A stretch of 64,000 nt of DNA from Nitriliruptoraceae bacterium (GTDB taxonomy: Bacteria > Actinomycetota > Nitriliruptoria > Nitriliruptorales > Nitriliruptoraceae): contig PWWI01000184.1 in NCBI GenBank assembly GCA_003561535.1, positions 1 to 64,000 of the forward strand. Direction: 5' to 3'. Below are positions 27,534 through 41,216 of the stretch, piece by piece. How positions within the stretch are numbered: position 1 is the stretch's first letter; each line of letters opens with the position of its first letter. The position numbers and the translations under genes are program-made. The notes beneath the pieces are model-generated. The model was given only the letters and a program-made list of their open reading frames with translations, made no database searches and had not been told where the DNA came from.

Positions 27534-28448
27534 ATGGCCACCCAGGCGCCCGTCGTCCGGTTCGCCGAGGCATCGAAACGCTTCGGTGACACCCTCGCCC
27601 TCGACCGACTGACGCTGGAGGTGCACGAGGGCGAGATCGTCGGCCTGCTCGGCCCCAACGGCGCGGGCAAGACCACCACCCTGCGGCTGCTGCTCGGGCT
27701 GATCGCCCCGACCGGCGGCCACGCCGAGGTGTTCGGCATCGACGCGTGGCAGCAACCGGTCCGGGCCCACCAACAGCTCGCCTTCATCCCCGGTGAGTTC
27801 CAGGTGTGGCCGCAGCTGACCGGTGGCCAGATCCTTGACCTGCTCGGCACCGTCGCCGGCGGCTACGACCCGGCCTTCCGTGACGAGCTGATCGAGCGGT
27901 TCGCCTTCGACCCCGCGAAGAAGGGCCGCTCCTACTCCAAGGGCAACCGTCAGAAGATCGCGGTCATCGCGGCGCTGATGACCCGGGCGCCGTTGCTGGT
28001 GATGGACGAGCCGTCCTCGGGGTTGGACCCGCTGATGGAGGCCACCTTCCAGGACTGCCTGCGCGAGGCCAAAGCGGCCGGGCAGACCGTCTTCCTGTCC
28101 AGCCACATCCTCTCCGAGGTGGAGGCGGTGTGCGACCGGGTGGCGGTGCTGCGCGAGGGGGTGCTGGTGGAGCAGGGCACCCTCGACGAGCTCCGGCACC
28201 TGCACGCCAGCACCGTGGAGGCCACCTACGTCGGCGACCCGCCCGCGCTCGACGGCGTCGAAGGGGTCGAGGACGTCCGCGTGGCCGACGGGGTCATCCG
28301 GCTCCAGGTCTCCGGCTCGACCGACCCGCTGCTCAAGGCGCTCGCGCAGGCCGACGTGCCCTCGATCCAGGTCAGCGAGCCCACCCTGGAGGAGCTGTTC
28401 CACGCCTTCTACGACGCATCGGAGGATCTGGCGGGCAGCACCGCCTGA
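27534..28448 (+). CDS. ABC transporter ATP-binding protein
   Basis: [56 protein letters not shown]. Confidence 0.93.
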   Translation: MATQAPVVRFAEASKRFGDTLALDRLTLEVHEGEIVGLLGPNGAGKTTTLRLLLGLIAPTGGHAEVFGIDAWQQPVRAHQQLAFIPGEFQVWPQLTGGQILDLLGTVAGGYDPAFRDELIERFAFDPAKKGRSYSKGNRQKIAVIAALMTRAPLLVMDEPSSGLDPLMEATFQDCLREAKAAGQTVFLSSHILSEVEAVCDRVAVLREGVLVEQGTLDELRHLHASTVEATYVGDPPALDGVEGVEDVRVADGVIRLQVSGSTDPLLKALAQADVPSIQVSEPTLEELFHAFYDASEDLAGSTA

Positions 28449-28470
28449 CACCTGGCGACAGGAGTCGACC

Positions 28471-30195
28471 ATGGCGATCACGGGCCGCGAGCAGCGCCGG
28501 GCGGCCAGCGCCGATGCCAGCGCCGACGCTGGCCACGGCGCCGAGGTCAACGCCGGAACCGTTGACGCACGGTCGGCCTCAGGGGTCGTGCGACGCTCAC
28601 CACGCGCAGTGTGGTGGCGCACCTACCTCCACCACCTGCGGTTGCTGCGCGCCGCCGCGGTCGCGTGGATCGCGGGACTGGCCGGCATCACCTGGGGGGT
28701 GGCCGCCACCTTCGACCTCCGGCACGGCAGCGAGGAGGAGTTGGCGGCGCTGGCCGAGATGGAGGGCATCCCCGCCTTCGAGGCCCTGGTCGGCCGCTAC
28801 GTCGAGCCGGCGACCGTCGAGGGCCTCACCCTGTCACGGTGGGGCTGGTTCGGCATCCTGGCGGCGGTGTGGGGGATGCTTGCCGGCGCCCGGCTGCTGC
28901 GCGGGGCGGAGGAGGCCGGCCACGTCGAGCCCCTGCGCGCCGGCCCGATCGGTCCGCGCGGGCACCTGACCACCGCGCTCGCCGCGCTCTACACCACCCA
29001 CCTCGTCTTCCTCGTCGCCATCGGGGTGGGCCACACCGCCGGTGGGATGGACCCGGCCACCTCCTGGGCCACGGGTGGGGCGATGGCCCTGCTGACCGCC
29101 TGCTTCGCCACCGCCTCGGCGCTCACCTCCCAGCTCGTCACCTCTCGGCGCCGGGCGGTGGGCATCGTCGGGATCGCCATGGGGGCGAGCCTCGGGATCA
29201 GGGTGCTGGCGGCCGGCAGCGCCACCCCGGACTGGGTCTGGTGGGCCACCCCCTTCGGCTGGATCGGCTTCCTCCACGAGATCGACCAGGCCCGGGGCCG
29301 GGTGTTCCTGGCCTTCGGCCTGCTGCTCGCGGTGCTGCTCGTGGCCGCCGTCGTCACCGCCGACCGGGATCTGCACGGCGCGGTGCTGACCACCGACGAC
29401 GAGGGAGTCGGTCGCCGCACGGCGCGACCGGTCGGCGGGCAGCTGGGGCTGGCGGTGCGGCTCACCGCCGGTCCGGCCCGCACCTGGGGCCTGATCGTGG
29501 CTGTCGTCGCCCTGACCTTCGGGCTGATGGCCCGCGACTTCGCCGAGGTCGCCGCGGAGCTCCCCGCCACCGTGGCGGTCGCGGAGCAGATGGGCATCGT
29601 CGGCCTCGACACCCCAGCCGGCATCATCGCCTGGACCCTGTCGCTGTTCGTCGGGCTGCTGGTGGCGGTGTTCGTCGCCGGCCAGGTGGCGGCGATCCGT
29701 GAGGAGGAGGCCAGCTGGCGGATCGAGCACCTGCTGGCCCGTCCCGTGGGGCGGGTGCGGTGGCTGGTCACCCGCCTGGTGGTCGTCGCCGTCGCCGCGG
29801 CCGCGATCGCCGTGACGGGCGGCATCATCGCCTGGTTCGCCACGGTGATGGTCGACGTGCCGATCACCTTCGTCGACGGGGTGCTGGCCGGGGTCAACCT
29901 GATCCCGCTGGCCTGGCTGATCCTGGGCATCGGCGTCGCGCTGTTCGCCTTCGTGCCCCGGTTGGCCGGACCGGTGACCTACGGCCTGGTGGTGGTGGCG
30001 TTCGCCCTCGACTTCGTCGGCGGTCTGCTGGACCTGCCCGAGTGGGTCCTCGAGCTGTCCCCCTTCCGCCACCTCGCCTCCGTGCCGGCCGTCGACCTCG
30101 ACGTCCCGGCGGCGCTGATCATGTTGGCCATCGGGCTCGTCGGCGCTGCGCTCGGCACGCTGGTGTTCCGACGTCGCGACCTGCAGGAGGCGTGA
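28471..30195 (+). CDS. ABC-2 type permease (polyketide-antibiotic exporter-like)
   Basis: Polytopic; adjacent to ATPase gene; EASWRIEHLLARPVGRVRWLVTRLV. Confidence 0.88.
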   Translation: MAITGREQRRAASADASADAGHGAEVNAGTVDARSASGVVRRSPRAVWWRTYLHHLRLLRAAAVAWIAGLAGITWGVAATFDLRHGSEEELAALAEMEGIPAFEALVGRYVEPATVEGLTLSRWGWFGILAAVWGMLAGARLLRGAEEAGHVEPLRAGPIGPRGHLTTALAALYTTHLVFLVAIGVGHTAGGMDPATSWATGGAMALLTACFATASALTSQLVTSRRRAVGIVGIAMGASLGIRVLAAGSATPDWVWWATPFGWIGFLHEIDQARGRVFLAFGLLLAVLLVAAVVTADRDLHGAVLTTDDEGVGRRTARPVGGQLGLAVRLTAGPARTWGLIVAVVALTFGLMARDFAEVAAELPATVAVAEQMGIVGLDTPAGIIAWTLSLFVGLLVAVFVAGQVAAIREEEASWRIEHLLARPVGRVRWLVTRLVVVAVAAAAIAVTGGIIAWFATVMVDVPITFVDGVLAGVNLIPLAWLILGIGVALFAFVPRLAGPVTYGLVVVAFALDFVGGLLDLPEWVLELSPFRHLASVPAVDLDVPAALIMLAIGLVGAALGTLVFRRRDLQEA

Positions 30196-30226
30196 GCCTC
30201 CCGAGGCCTCGGGCTGCTCCCCACCG

Positions 30227-30796
30227 TCATCGCGGCGCGTCCCCTTCCCCCTGCCCTGCCCCCGGGGCCGGAGGGTCGGGCACGAGCACGGTCGTGAGGA
30301 CCCGACGGCGGCGGCCCGGCCCCGGCTGCTGGGCGGCGGCCTGCGACAGCAGATCGCGCAGCTGCCCGAGGAACGCCTGGAGCTCCTGCTCGTCGGCCCA
30401 CAGCGCCGCCTGCCGGTAGCCGAACCCGTCGCGGGCCGGCTCGGCACCCGGCGCCGAGAGGTAGTCGGTGGCCGACCGCAGGACCCCACCCAGGAAGGCG
30501 GTCATGCCGTCGAGGTGGTCCGTGGCCGACAGCTCGGCGACCTCCTCGGGCCCGAGGTGAGCGGTCGGCAACGCCACCCGCAGCGTGCGCTCCGTTGCCC
30601 CACGCACCGCCCGCTCGGAGGCCACCTCGAGTACGCCGCCGTCGACGAGCGCAGCGACGTGCCGGTACAGGGTCGCCGTCGGGACGTCCGCGAGCACCGC
30701 GGCCAGCTGCGCGGTGGTGACCTCGCGCCCGAGGGCCGCCTGCAGGATCCGCAGACGCACCGGGTGCAGCACCAGTGACGCGCGCGTATCGCTCAT
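30227..30796 (-). CDS. Winged-helix (ArsR-like) transcriptional regulator
   Basis: LVLHPVRLRILQAALGREVTTAQLAAVLADVPTATLYRHVAALVDGGVLEV. Confidence 0.82.
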   Translation of the reverse strand: MSDTRASLVLHPVRLRILQAALGREVTTAQLAAVLADVPTATLYRHVAALVDGGVLEVASERAVRGATERTLRVALPTAHLGPEEVAELSATDHLDGMTAFLGGVLRSATDYLSAPGAEPARDGFGYRQAALWADEQELQAFLGQLRDLLSQAAAQQPGPGRRRRVLTTVLVPDPPAPGAGQGEGDAPR

Positions 30797-30832
30797 CGAG
30801 CACCCGATCGTGGAAGGTCGCGGGGTCGCAAC

Positions 30833-30860
30833 CTATCGTTCTCAATAGTGAGAATGGTAG
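30833..30860. promoter_or_regulatory. 28-bp near-palindrome operator candidate between divergent regulator and hydrolase
   Basis: CTATCGTTCTCA-atag-TGAGAATGGTAG; arms match 10 of 12. Confidence 0.65.
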
Positions 30861-30935
30861 TGCCCGGAGCGCCCCGTTGCACGACGGCAACTCACGACGG
30901 CAACTCACGACGGCCACCACGGAGACGAGACCGCC

Positions 30936-31874
30936 ATGACGACCGCGCTGGACGTGACGTTCCTGGCAGCCGACGGCCACGAGCTGTCGGGAACGCTGGA
31001 GCTCCCCACCGGCCAGGCCCCCCACCCCGCCGCCCTGCTGATCGTCGGCTCCGGCGAGGTCGACCGCAACAGCGACCACCCTCGGCTCGCACTCGGGGTC
31101 ACCCGCGAGCTGGCCGGCGCGCTGGCGGAGACCGGCATCGCCTCCCTGCGCTACGACAAGCGCGGCGTGGGTGCCAGCGGTGGCGACCACCTCGCGACGA
31201 CCTTCGATGACGCCCGTGCCGACGCCGTCGCAGCGCTGGCCGCCCTGCGCGCCCATCCGGCCATCGATCACGACCGGGTGCTGGTCATCGGCCACAGCGA
31301 GGGCGCCCTGCACGCCGCCTCGGTGGCCGCCGATGATCCGACGGTGGCCGGGGTCGGCCTGCTGGCCTGCCCGGCGACCACGGGTGAGGCCACCATGCGG
31401 TGGCAGGCCGAGCGGATCGTGCCGACGCTGCCGGCCGTCGTCCGGCTGCTGCTGCGGGTGCTCCGGCAGTCGCCGGAGCGCGCCCAGACCAAGCTGTTCG
31501 CCCGGGTCCGGGCCACCGACGGCGCCGTCCAGCGGATCCAGGGCCGCAAGCTGAACGTCGGCTGGCTCCGTGGCTTCCTCGACCACGACCCCGCACCGGA
31601 CCTGGCCCGGATGCGGGTCCCGGTCCTCGCTCTCACCGGGGCGCTCGACCTGCAGGTCGACCCCGATGACCTCGAGCGCATCGCCGACCTGGTCGCCCCC
31701 GCACCGGTGCAGACCCACCGGATCCCTGAGGTCAACCACACGCTGCGCCACTCCAGCGGGACCGGGGCACCGTCGGAGTACAAGCGACAGGTCAAGACCG
31801 GTCAACCCCTCGACCCGCGGGTGCTGCACACGATCACCGGATGGGCCGGGGACCGGGTGTCGGTGCCCGCCTGA
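30936..31874 (+). CDS. Alpha/beta hydrolase
   Basis: HPAALLIVGSGEVDRNSDHPRL, GIASLRYDKRGVGASGG, VLVIGHSEGALHAASVA. Confidence 0.88.
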   Translation: MTTALDVTFLAADGHELSGTLELPTGQAPHPAALLIVGSGEVDRNSDHPRLALGVTRELAGALAETGIASLRYDKRGVGASGGDHLATTFDDARADAVAALAALRAHPAIDHDRVLVIGHSEGALHAASVAADDPTVAGVGLLACPATTGEATMRWQAERIVPTLPAVVRLLLRVLRQSPERAQTKLFARVRATDGAVQRIQGRKLNVGWLRGFLDHDPAPDLARMRVPVLALTGALDLQVDPDDLERIADLVAPAPVQTHRIPEVNHTLRHSSGTGAPSEYKRQVKTGQPLDPRVLHTITGWAGDRVSVPA

Positions 31875-31967
31875 CCCGGCGCGGGCACCTGGGGCTCTTC
31901 GGTCCTCGCGGTCGACCCCGACGCCACCGTTGACGGTGCCCCGGGCAGCGACCAGCATGGTGCCACG

Positions 31968-32198
31968 ATGGCCACCGACAGCGTCAAGCCCTCCCTCGGC
32001 GACCCGATCGCCCCGGCGATCGGCGCCCCGGCCCTGTGGGCACTCCGGGAGGTCGGCATCGCGACCTACGGCCACCTGACGGAGTGGTCGGTCGACGAGC
32101 TCGTCCGGTTGCACGGCATCGGGCCGACGGCGCTGGAGATCCTCGAGGAGCAGCTCGCCGAGCGCGACGCGACCTTCGCGCCGCCGAGCTCGGCCTGA
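31968..32198 (+). CDS. Small helix-hairpin-helix-like protein
   Basis: [46 protein letters not shown]. Confidence 0.7.
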   Translation: MATDSVKPSLGDPIAPAIGAPALWALREVGIATYGHLTEWSVDELVRLHGIGPTALEILEEQLAERDATFAPPSSA

Positions 32199-32430
32199 GC
32201 ACCGGCTCGGCGCGGACCGGGTCCTCGCCGCGGTGGTCGGGGTGCCCGCCCTGCCGGGGCTCGCGGGGCTGGTGCCGCTGGCGGTCGCTGCCGACCTGAC
32301 CACACGCGGCCGGACCGGTGACGCAGGTCACCCGCGAGTCCGACTACGCTCCGCACCGCTGAGGTGGGTCAACGGCGCCCCGCATGCAAGCTGCGCAGCA
32401 CCCGGTTCACCGTCGACCCTTGGGGGCGCC

Positions 32431-35400
32431 ATGTCCGAGCCTGTCCTGCCCACGTCCGCGCCGGTCCTGCCCGGGTCGGTGTCCGCCGCCGCTCCTGCGG
32501 CCGCCTCGGGGCTCTACGACCCCCGGTTCGAGCATGACGCCTGCGGGGTCGCGTTCGTCGTCGACCTCGAGGGGCGCGCGTCCCACGGGATGGTGGTCAA
32601 GGGCCTGACCGCCCTGCGCAACCTCGATCACCGCGGGGCCACGGGCGCGGAGGACAACGTCGGCGACGGCGCCGGCATCCTGCTGCAGGTCCCTGACGGC
32701 TTCTTCCGGGCGGTGTGCGACTTCGAGCTGCCGCCCGCCGGGACCTACGCCGTCGGTCTGGCCTTCCTGCCCCGGGATCCTGCTGCTGCGGACCGCGCCG
32801 CCGAGGCGATCGAGCGGCTCGTGGTCGAGGAGGAGCTACGCGTCGTGGGGTGGCGGGACACGCCGGTGGACAACTCCGCGATCGGGTCGATGGCCCAGGA
32901 CGTGGAGCCGACCTTCCGGCACCTGTTCATCGCCGCAGCCGAGGACCAGCCGGCCCTGTCGGGCCTCGAGCTCGAGCGTCGGGCCTTCGTCGTGCGCAAG
33001 CGCATCGAGCACGAGGTGGGTCGCGGCGACCCAGAGCGCGACGCGGACGCCACGCAGACGGCCGACGCCGTCTACTTCCCGAGCCTGTCGGGGCGCACCC
33101 TGGTCTACAAGGGGATGCTGACGAGCCTGCAGCTCGGCGACTTCTTCCTCGACCTCGCCGACGAGCGGCTCGAGAGCGCGCTGGCGCTGGTCCACTCCCG
33201 CTTCTCCACCAACACCTTCCCGTCCTGGCCGTTGGCCCACCCCTACCGGGTCATCGCCCACAACGGTGAGATCAACACGGTGATGGGCAACCGCAACTGG
33301 ATGCGGGCGCGGGAGGGGATGTTCGCCAGCGAGTTGTTCGGCGACCGGCTGTCCCGTGCGCTGCCGATCATGACCGACGATGCCAGCGACACCGCCAGCT
33401 TCGACGAGTGCCTGGAACTCCTCCACCTCGGTGGCCGCAGCCTGCCCCACGCCGTGCTGATGATGATCCCGGAGGCGTGGGAGAACCACACCTCCATGTC
33501 GGACACCCGGCGCGACTTCTACGCCTTCCACGCCGCGCTCATGGAGCCCTGGGACGGGCCGGCCTCGATCGCGTTCACCGACGGCACCGTGATCGGCGCC
33601 GTCCTGGACCGCAACGGGCTGCGGCCGTCGAGGTACTGGGTGACCGAGGACGGGCTGGTCGTGATGGCCAGCGAGGTGGGCGTGCTCGACATCGACCCGT
33701 CCACGGTCGTGACCAAGGGGCGGCTCCAGCCGGGACGGATGTTCCTGGTCGACACCGAGCAGGGCCGCATCGTCGCCGACGAGGAGATCAAGGCCGAGCT
33801 CGCCGCCGCCGAGCCCTACGGCCAGTGGCTCGAGGACGGGCTCCTCCACCTCGACGACCTCCCGGATCGCGCGCTGCTGACCCCACGCCACGCCTCGGTC
33901 GTCCGGCGCCAGCGGACCTTCGGCTACACCACCGAGGAGCTCAAGATCATCCTGGCCCCGATGGCCCGCCTCGGCGCGGAACCGATCGGCTCGATGGGCA
34001 CCGACACCCCCATCGCGGTGCTCTCGGAGCGCCCGCGGCTGCTGTTCGACTACTTCTCCCAGCTCTTCGCCCAGGTCACCAACCCCCCGCTGGACGCGAT
34101 CCGCGAGGAGCTGGTGACCTCGATGGCGGGCACGATCGGCCCGGAGGGCAACCTGCTGGCGCCGGGACCGGGCTCCTGCCGGCAGATCGTGCTCCCCCGG
34201 CCGATCCTGTCCAACGAGGAGCTGGCCAAGATCCTCTACGTCAACGAGGACGGTGATGCGCCCGGCTTCCAGCCCTTCGCGATCGACGGGCTCTATCCCG
34301 TGGCCGAGGGCGCCGAGGGGCTGGAGCGGGCTCTCGACGAGGTGTGCACCAAGGTCAGCGCCGCGATCGCCGACGGCGCCAAGATCATCGTGCTCTCCGA
34401 CCGCTACTCCAACGCCGAGCTCGCCCCGATCCCCTCGCTGCTGCTCACCGGCGCCGTCCACCACCACCTGATCCGGGAGCGCACCCGGACCAAGGTCGGC
34501 CTGGTCGTGGAGTCCGGCGACGCCCGTGAGGTCCACCACATGGCCCTGCTGATCGGGTTCGGCGCCGCGGCCATCAACCCCTACATGGCGTTCGAGACGA
34601 TCGACGACCTGGTGGACGAGGGGCTCCTCCCCGGGCTGTCCAAGGCCGAGGCGAGCCGCAACTACCGCACCGCCTGCGCCAAGGGTGTGATCAAGATCAT
34701 GTCCAAGATGGGCATCTCGACGGTCGCGTCCTACACCGGCGCGCAGGTCTTCGAGGCGATCGGGCTGTCGCAGGACCTCGTCGAGCGGTACTTCACCGGC
34801 ACCACCACCAAGCTCGGCGGGATCGGGCTGGAGGCGGGCGCCCGTGAGGTCAGCGAGCGGCACCGTTTCGCCCACCTCGACCGCCCCGAGGGGGCCGCGC
34901 ACCGCGACCTGTGGGCCGGCGGGGAGTACCAGTGGCGCCGCGAGGGGGAGCTCCACCTGTTCAACCCGGAGACGGTGTTCAAGCTGCAGCACAGCACCCG
35001 CACCAAGCGCTACGAGATCTTCCAGGAGTACACCTCGCTGGTGGACGACCAGTCAGAACGGCTGATGACCCTGCGGGGGATGTTCCGGTTCGCGACCGGC
35101 CAGCGGCCCCCGGTCCCGATCGAGGAGGTCGAACCGGCCAGCGCCATCGTCACGCGCTTCTCCACGGGAGCGATGTCCTACGGCTCGATCTCCGCCGAGG
35201 CGCACGAGACGCTGGCGATCGCCATGAACCGCCTCGGCGCCAAGTCGAACACCGGCGAGGGGGGCGAGGACGCCGAGCGTTTCACTGCCGACGCCAACGG
35301 GGATCTGCGCCGCTCGGCGATCAAGCAGGTCGCCTCCGGGCGCTTCGGGGTGACCTCGGAGTACCTGACCAACGCCGACGACATCCAGATCAAGATGGCC

Positions 35401-37080
35401 CAGGGCGCCAAGCCCGGCGAGGGCGGGCAACTGCCGGGGCAGAAGGTGTGGCCCTGGATCGCCAAGACCCGCTACTCGACCCCCGGGGTGGGGCTGATCA
35501 GCCCGCCCCCGCACCACGACATCTACTCGATCGAGGATCTCAAGCAGCTGATCCACGACCTCAAGAACGCGAACCCCTCGGCACGGATCCACGTCAAGCT
35601 GGTCGCCGAGGTGGGGGTGGGCACCGTCGCCGCGGGGGTCTCCAAGGCCAAAGCGGACGTGGTCCTGATCTCCGGGCACGACGGCGGGACCGGTGCCTCG
35701 CCGCTCAACTCGCTCAAGCACGCCGGTGGCCCCTGGGAGCTCGGGTTGGCCGAGACCCAGCAGACGCTCCTCAAGAACGGGCTCCGGGATCGCATCAGCG
35801 TCCAGGTCGACGGGCAACTCAAGACCGGGCGTGACGTGATCATCGCCGCGCTGCTCGGCGCGGAGGAGTTCGGCTTCTCCACCGCCCCGCTGATCGTCTC
35901 CGGCTGCATCATGATGCGGGTGTGTCACCTCGACACCTGCCCGGTGGGGGTCGCCACCCAGAAACCGGAGCTCAGGGCCAAGTACACGGGCAAGCCGGAG
36001 TTCGTGGAGACGTTCTTCACCTACATCGCCGAGGAGGTCCGCGAACACCTCGCCGCGCTCGGTTTCCGCACCCTCGATGAGGCGATCGGCGCGGTCGACG
36101 CCCTCGACATCACGCCTGCGGTCGAGCACTACAAGGCACGTGGGCTGGACCTGACCCCGATCCTGCACGTGCCGACGTCCCCCTGGGAGCAGGACCGGCA
36201 CTGCACCAAGCCCCAGGACCACGGGCTCGAGAAGGCGCTGGACAACGAGCTGCTCCGGCTGTCGGCAGCGGCGCTGGAACGCCAGGAGCCGGTCAAGATC
36301 GACCTCAAGATCACCAACGGCAACCGCACGGTCGGCACGCTGCTCGGCCACGAGCTCACCAAGCGCTACGGCGGGCTCGGCCTGCCCGACGACACGATCG
36401 ACATCACGCTGACCGGATCCGCCGGGCAGAGCTTCGGGGCCTTCGTGCCACGCGGCATCACGCTGCGGCTGTTCGGCGACGCCAACGACTTCGTGGGCAA
36501 GGGGCTGTCCGGTGGACGGCTGATCGTGCGCCCGCCCGAGCAGGTCCACCCCGACTTCGTCGCCGAGGAGAGCATCGTCGCCGGCAACGTGATGCTCTAC
36601 GGCGCGACCGGCGGGGCCGCCTACGTCCGTGGGGTGGTCGGCGAGCGGTTCTGCGTGCGCAACTCCGGCGCGGTCGCGGTGGTCGAGGGCGTGGGCGACC
36701 ACGGCTGCGAGTACATGACCGGTGGCCGGGCGGTGGTGCTCGGCCAGACCGGACGCAACTTCGGCGCCGGGATGTCCGGCGGTATCGCCTACGTCTACGA
36801 CCCCGACAACACCTTCAACACCCGCCTCAACGCCGAGATGGTCGACCTCGACCCCCTCGACGAGGACGACCAGCGCTGGCTGCGCGACGAGATCCGCGCC
36901 CACCTCGAGCACACCGGCTCAGCGGTCGCCGAACGCCTGCTCGGCGCGTGGCACACCGAGGTACGCCGGTTCCGCAAGGTCATGCCGCGCGACTACAAGC
37001 GGGTGCTGGAGGCCAGCCGGCTGGCCGAGGAGGAGGGCCGCGACGTGGACGAGGCGATCATGGCCTCCGCGCGCGGCTGA
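32431..37080 (+). CDS. gltB: Glutamate synthase large subunit
   Basis: Amidotransferase N-term ([28 protein letters not shown]), [72 protein letters not shown]. Confidence 0.97.
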   Translation: MSEPVLPTSAPVLPGSVSAAAPAAASGLYDPRFEHDACGVAFVVDLEGRASHGMVVKGLTALRNLDHRGATGAEDNVGDGAGILLQVPDGFFRAVCDFELPPAGTYAVGLAFLPRDPAAADRAAEAIERLVVEEELRVVGWRDTPVDNSAIGSMAQDVEPTFRHLFIAAAEDQPALSGLELERRAFVVRKRIEHEVGRGDPERDADATQTADAVYFPSLSGRTLVYKGMLTSLQLGDFFLDLADERLESALALVHSRFSTNTFPSWPLAHPYRVIAHNGEINTVMGNRNWMRAREGMFASELFGDRLSRALPIMTDDASDTASFDECLELLHLGGRSLPHAVLMMIPEAWENHTSMSDTRRDFYAFHAALMEPWDGPASIAFTDGTVIGAVLDRNGLRPSRYWVTEDGLVVMASEVGVLDIDPSTVVTKGRLQPGRMFLVDTEQGRIVADEEIKAELAAAEPYGQWLEDGLLHLDDLPDRALLTPRHASVVRRQRTFGYTTEELKIILAPMARLGAEPIGSMGTDTPIAVLSERPRLLFDYFSQLFAQVTNPPLDAIREELVTSMAGTIGPEGNLLAPGPGSCRQIVLPRPILSNEELAKILYVNEDGDAPGFQPFAIDGLYPVAEGAEGLERALDEVCTKVSAAIADGAKIIVLSDRYSNAELAPIPSLLLTGAVHHHLIRERTRTKVGLVVESGDAREVHHMALLIGFGAAAINPYMAFETIDDLVDEGLLPGLSKAEASRNYRTACAKGVIKIMSKMGISTVASYTGAQVFEAIGLSQDLVERYFTGTTTKLGGIGLEAGAREVSERHRFAHLDRPEGAAHRDLWAGGEYQWRREGELHLFNPETVFKLQHSTRTKRYEIFQEYTSLVDDQSERLMTLRGMFRFATGQRPPVPIEEVEPASAIVTRFSTGAMSYGSISAEAHETLAIAMNRLGAKSNTGEGGEDAERFTADANGDLRRSAIKQVASGRFGVTSEYLTNADDIQIKMAQGAKPGEGGQLPGQKVWPWIAKTRYSTPGVGLISPPPHHDIYSIEDLKQLIHDLKNANPSARIHVKLVAEVGVGTVAAGVSKAKADVVLISGHDGGTGASPLNSLKHAGGPWELGLAETQQTLLKNGLRDRISVQVDGQLKTGRDVIIAALLGAEEFGFSTAPLIVSGCIMMRVCHLDTCPVGVATQKPELRAKYTGKPEFVETFFTYIAEEVREHLAALGFRTLDEAIGAVDALDITPAVEHYKARGLDLTPILHVPTSPWEQDRHCTKPQDHGLEKALDNELLRLSAAALERQEPVKIDLKITNGNRTVGTLLGHELTKRYGGLGLPDDTIDITLTGSAGQSFGAFVPRGITLRLFGDANDFVGKGLSGGRLIVRPPEQVHPDFVAEESIVAGNVMLYGATGGAAYVRGVVGERFCVRNSGAVAVVEGVGDHGCEYMTGGRAVVLGQTGRNFGAGMSGGIAYVYDPDNTFNTRLNAEMVDLDPLDEDDQRWLRDEIRAHLEHTGSAVAERLLGAWHTEVRRFRKVMPRDYKRVLEASRLAEEEGRDVDEAIMASARG

Positions 37081-37161
37081 GCACCAGCTCCGCAGGCAGC
37101 AGCGCCGGGTTGGCGCCCGGCCAGGACCGCGCCGACACGAGCGCACACGACAGGGATCACG

Positions 37162-38619
<1,458 letters not shown>

Positions 38620-38671
38620 CCGGCGGCGGTGTCGGTGCCGGAGCAGCCGGATCGGCCCGTTCTGCGTTCGG

Positions 38672-39355
38672 CTACCCGTGGAGGGTGCAGCGGATCGCCA
38701 GGACGACCTGGTGGTCGTCGGCGACCAACTCGAGGTCCGCCGGGTTCCTGGCGACGTGGTCCGCCCCCGCGAGCTCCCCGGCGGGGTGCGAGGTGGTGAC
38801 CGCGATGGTCGCGCAGCCGGCCGCACGTCCCGCGGCGAGCCCCGCCGGCGCGTCCTCGATGACCACGCAGTCCTCTGGCGGTACCCCGAGCCGCTGGGCG
38901 GCGAGCAGGTACGGCGCCGGGTCGGGCTTGCCGGACGCCACCTCCTCACCGGTCACCAGCGCGAGCGGTGACGGCAGTCCCACCGCCTCGATCCGCGCCA
39001 GCGCCACCGGCACGGTGCCGGAGGTGACGATCGCCCACGGCCGGCCGCCGAGCGCCGCGGTCAGCTCGTGGGCGCCGGGCTGCGGCAGCGTGCCCTCCCG
39101 CGCCCCATCCACCTCGGCCTGCTCCAACCTCGCTCCCTCCTCGGCGAGTCGCGCTGGAGAGAGGTCGGGCAGGACGGCGGCCATGGTGTCCATCATGCGA
39201 CGTCCGTGCAGGCTGGCCAGCAGCGCTTCCGCGTCCAGGTCGTGACGGGCCGCGAACGCGCGCCAGTGACCCTCCACCGCCACCGTCGAGTCGACCAGCA
39301 CCCCGTCGAGATCGAACAACACCGCCGCGGCCCTCACCGTGCACCGCTGGCCCAC
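38672..39355 (-). CDS. HAD-superfamily phosphatase (beta-phosphoglucomutase/phosphoglycolate phosphatase-like)
   Basis: AAVLFDLDGVLVDSTVAVEGHW, AIVTSGTVPVA, EDCVVIEDAPAGLAAGRAAGCATIAVTTSH. Confidence 0.9.
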   Translation of the reverse strand: MGQRCTVRAAAVLFDLDGVLVDSTVAVEGHWRAFAARHDLDAEALLASLHGRRMMDTMAAVLPDLSPARLAEEGARLEQAEVDGAREGTLPQPGAHELTAALGGRPWAIVTSGTVPVALARIEAVGLPSPLALVTGEEVASGKPDPAPYLLAAQRLGVPPEDCVVIEDAPAGLAAGRAAGCATIAVTTSHPAGELAGADHVARNPADLELVADDHQVVLAIRCTLHG

Positions 39356-39468
39356 TGTGCCCCCTTCGCCGCCGGTTGCCGCTGGTCGCCGCTGGTCGCA
39401 ACCTACCCGTCGCAGGTGGACGGGCCGACCCCTCGAGCCGCGCGGCCGCCGGGCTGACGGCCGGGCCG

Positions 39469-39528
39469 AGCGTCGTGCTGAGGGTCGTGCTGAGGGTCGT
39501 GCTGAGCGTCGTGCTGAGGGTCGTGCTG
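39469..39528. repeat. 12-bp tandem repeat, 5 units (AG[C/G]GTCGTGCTG)
   Basis: Five consecutive units, two variants; ends 8 nt from the stop of the flanking permease gene. Confidence 0.95.
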
Positions 39529-39536
39529 ACGGCCGG

Positions 39537-41216
39537 TCAGGTCACCAGGTCGCGGCGCCGCAAGGCCACCAGGCCGATGGTGGTCAGGCCGGCCGCGACC
39601 GCCAGCAGCACCAGCAGCGGCAGCCACTCGAGCTGCTCGGCCGGGACCGCCGGGACATGGGTGAAGGGCGAGACGTTCAGTACCCACTGCGGCAGCTCGA
39701 ACAGCGCGCCCAGCTGCCCCATCACCAGGCTGACACCCAGCGCGCCCCAGCCGATCGCCGTCGCCCACCGTGGGAGCAGCCCGACCGCGGCGACCACCAG
39801 CCCCGCCAGCACCCACACGGCCGCGACCCCGACCACCGCGGCGAGGACCCAGTCGGTGAACCGGCTGCCCCACTCCCCCGTCACCAGCCCGTAGGCGGTC
39901 CCGGCGGCCAGGCCGACCGCCAGCAGCATGCCGACGCTGCCCGCCACCACGACCGTGAGATGACTGGCCATCCAGCGGGTGCGGGCCACCGCGGTCGACA
40001 GCAGCGGTTCGGCCCGACCGGCCAGCTCCTCGTTGCGCAGCCGGAGCACACCCTGGACGGCGAAGGCAGCCACGGCCACCGCCAGCAGCCCCATCAGGAA
40101 CACGATGAACAGGTCGACCAGGACCTCGCTGCCACCGAGCTGGGCGAACAGCTCCACCAGCTCGTCGCTGGTCTCCAGGAACGCGTCGACCTCGTCACCG
40201 ATCGCGCCGAACACCGCCGCGGCGATCACCAGCCCCACCGACCAGCCGAGCACCGATCCGCGCTGCAGCCGCCACGCGAGCCCGACGGGCGAGCGCAGCG
40301 CCGCCGAAGCGTGCGCGGGTCCGGGACGGACGGGGCGCATCCCGACGCCGACGTCCCGGTGCCGCGTCAGAGCGAAGGCAACGGCGACCGTGGCCACGGC
40401 CAGCACAGCGAACAGCGCCAGCACCCACCACCGGTCGCCCGCGAAGGCCCGGCCCTGCTGGCCCCAGCCGATCGGGGACAACCAGGACGGCCAGGCGCTG
40501 CTGACCTCCACACCGCTGGCTGCCACCTCGCCCAGCCCGTCGCCGACCGCCCGCAGGAAGTAGGCCAGCCCGACGACCGAGCCGGCCAGCCCGTTGGCGC
40601 CGCGGGCGCTGGCCGAGACCTGGGCGGTGATCGCGGCGATGCCCGCGAAGCTCCAGCCGACACCCATCAGCAGCAGGCCCGCGAGCAGCGAACCGGCCAC
40701 CGGCAGGTCGTAGGCGAGCAGGATCACGACCGTCAGGGCCCCGACGGCGAGGTTGGCGGCGAAGGTCAGCAGCAGCGCGGCGGTCAGCGGGGCGTGCCGG
40801 CCCACCACCGCGGAGCCGACCAGCTCAGCCCGACCGGTCTCCTCCTCCAGCCGCGTGTGGCGGACGATGGCCTGGAGGCTCATGATCGCCACCAGCACCC
40901 CGAACATGCCGAAGGTCTCGGTCATGAGGATCGCCCCCAGCGAGGTGCCGAAGATCGGGCCCTCGAAGGCGCGCGCGATCACGCTGGGCGCGACGGTCAC
41001 CGCGTACTGGACCCGGTCCGCTTCCGAGCCGTAGAGGCCGGCGATGCTGGCCACGCTCGCGAGCCACAGCACGCCGAGCGAGACGACCCACACCGGCAGC
41101 AGGATCCGATCACGCCGCGCGGCCAGCCGCAGCAGCCGAACCGTCCCCGTCAACTCCGAGCTGCCGGCGGTGGCCGGCAAGGTCGTCTCCGGAGGCGCCA
41201 GCGTGTCGGTGGTCAT
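39537..41216 (-). CDS. ABC-2 type permease (polyketide-antibiotic exporter-like)
   Basis: Polytopic; [28 protein letters not shown]; overlaps the ATPase gene stop. Confidence 0.88.
   Translation of the reverse strand: MTTDTLAPPETTLPATAGSSELTGTVRLLRLAARRDRILLPVWVVSLGVLWLASVASIAGLYGSEADRVQYAVTVAPSVIARAFEGPIFGTSLGAILMTETFGMFGVLVAIMSLQAIVRHTRLEEETGRAELVGSAVVGRHAPLTAALLLTFAANLAVGALTVVILLAYDLPVAGSLLAGLLLMGVGWSFAGIAAITAQVSASARGANGLAGSVVGLAYFLRAVGDGLGEVAASGVEVSSAWPSWLSPIGWGQQGRAFAGDRWWVLALFAVLAVATVAVAFALTRHRDVGVGMRPVRPGPAHASAALRSPVGLAWRLQRGSVLGWSVGLVIAAAVFGAIGDEVDAFLETSDELVELFAQLGGSEVLVDLFIVFLMGLLAVAVAAFAVQGVLRLRNEELAGRAEPLLSTAVARTRWMASHLTVVVAGSVGMLLAVGLAAGTAYGLVTGEWGSRFTDWVLAAVVGVAAVWVLAGLVVAAVGLLPRWATAIGWGALGVSLVMGQLGALFELPQWVLNVSPFTHVPAVPAEQLEWLPLLVLLAVAAGLTTIGLVALRRRDLVT

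Noticed and set aside
32836-36912. Long minus-strand ORFs (718 and 619 aa) across gltB
   Set aside because: Antisense shadows of gltB, which is complete and has all expected motifs.
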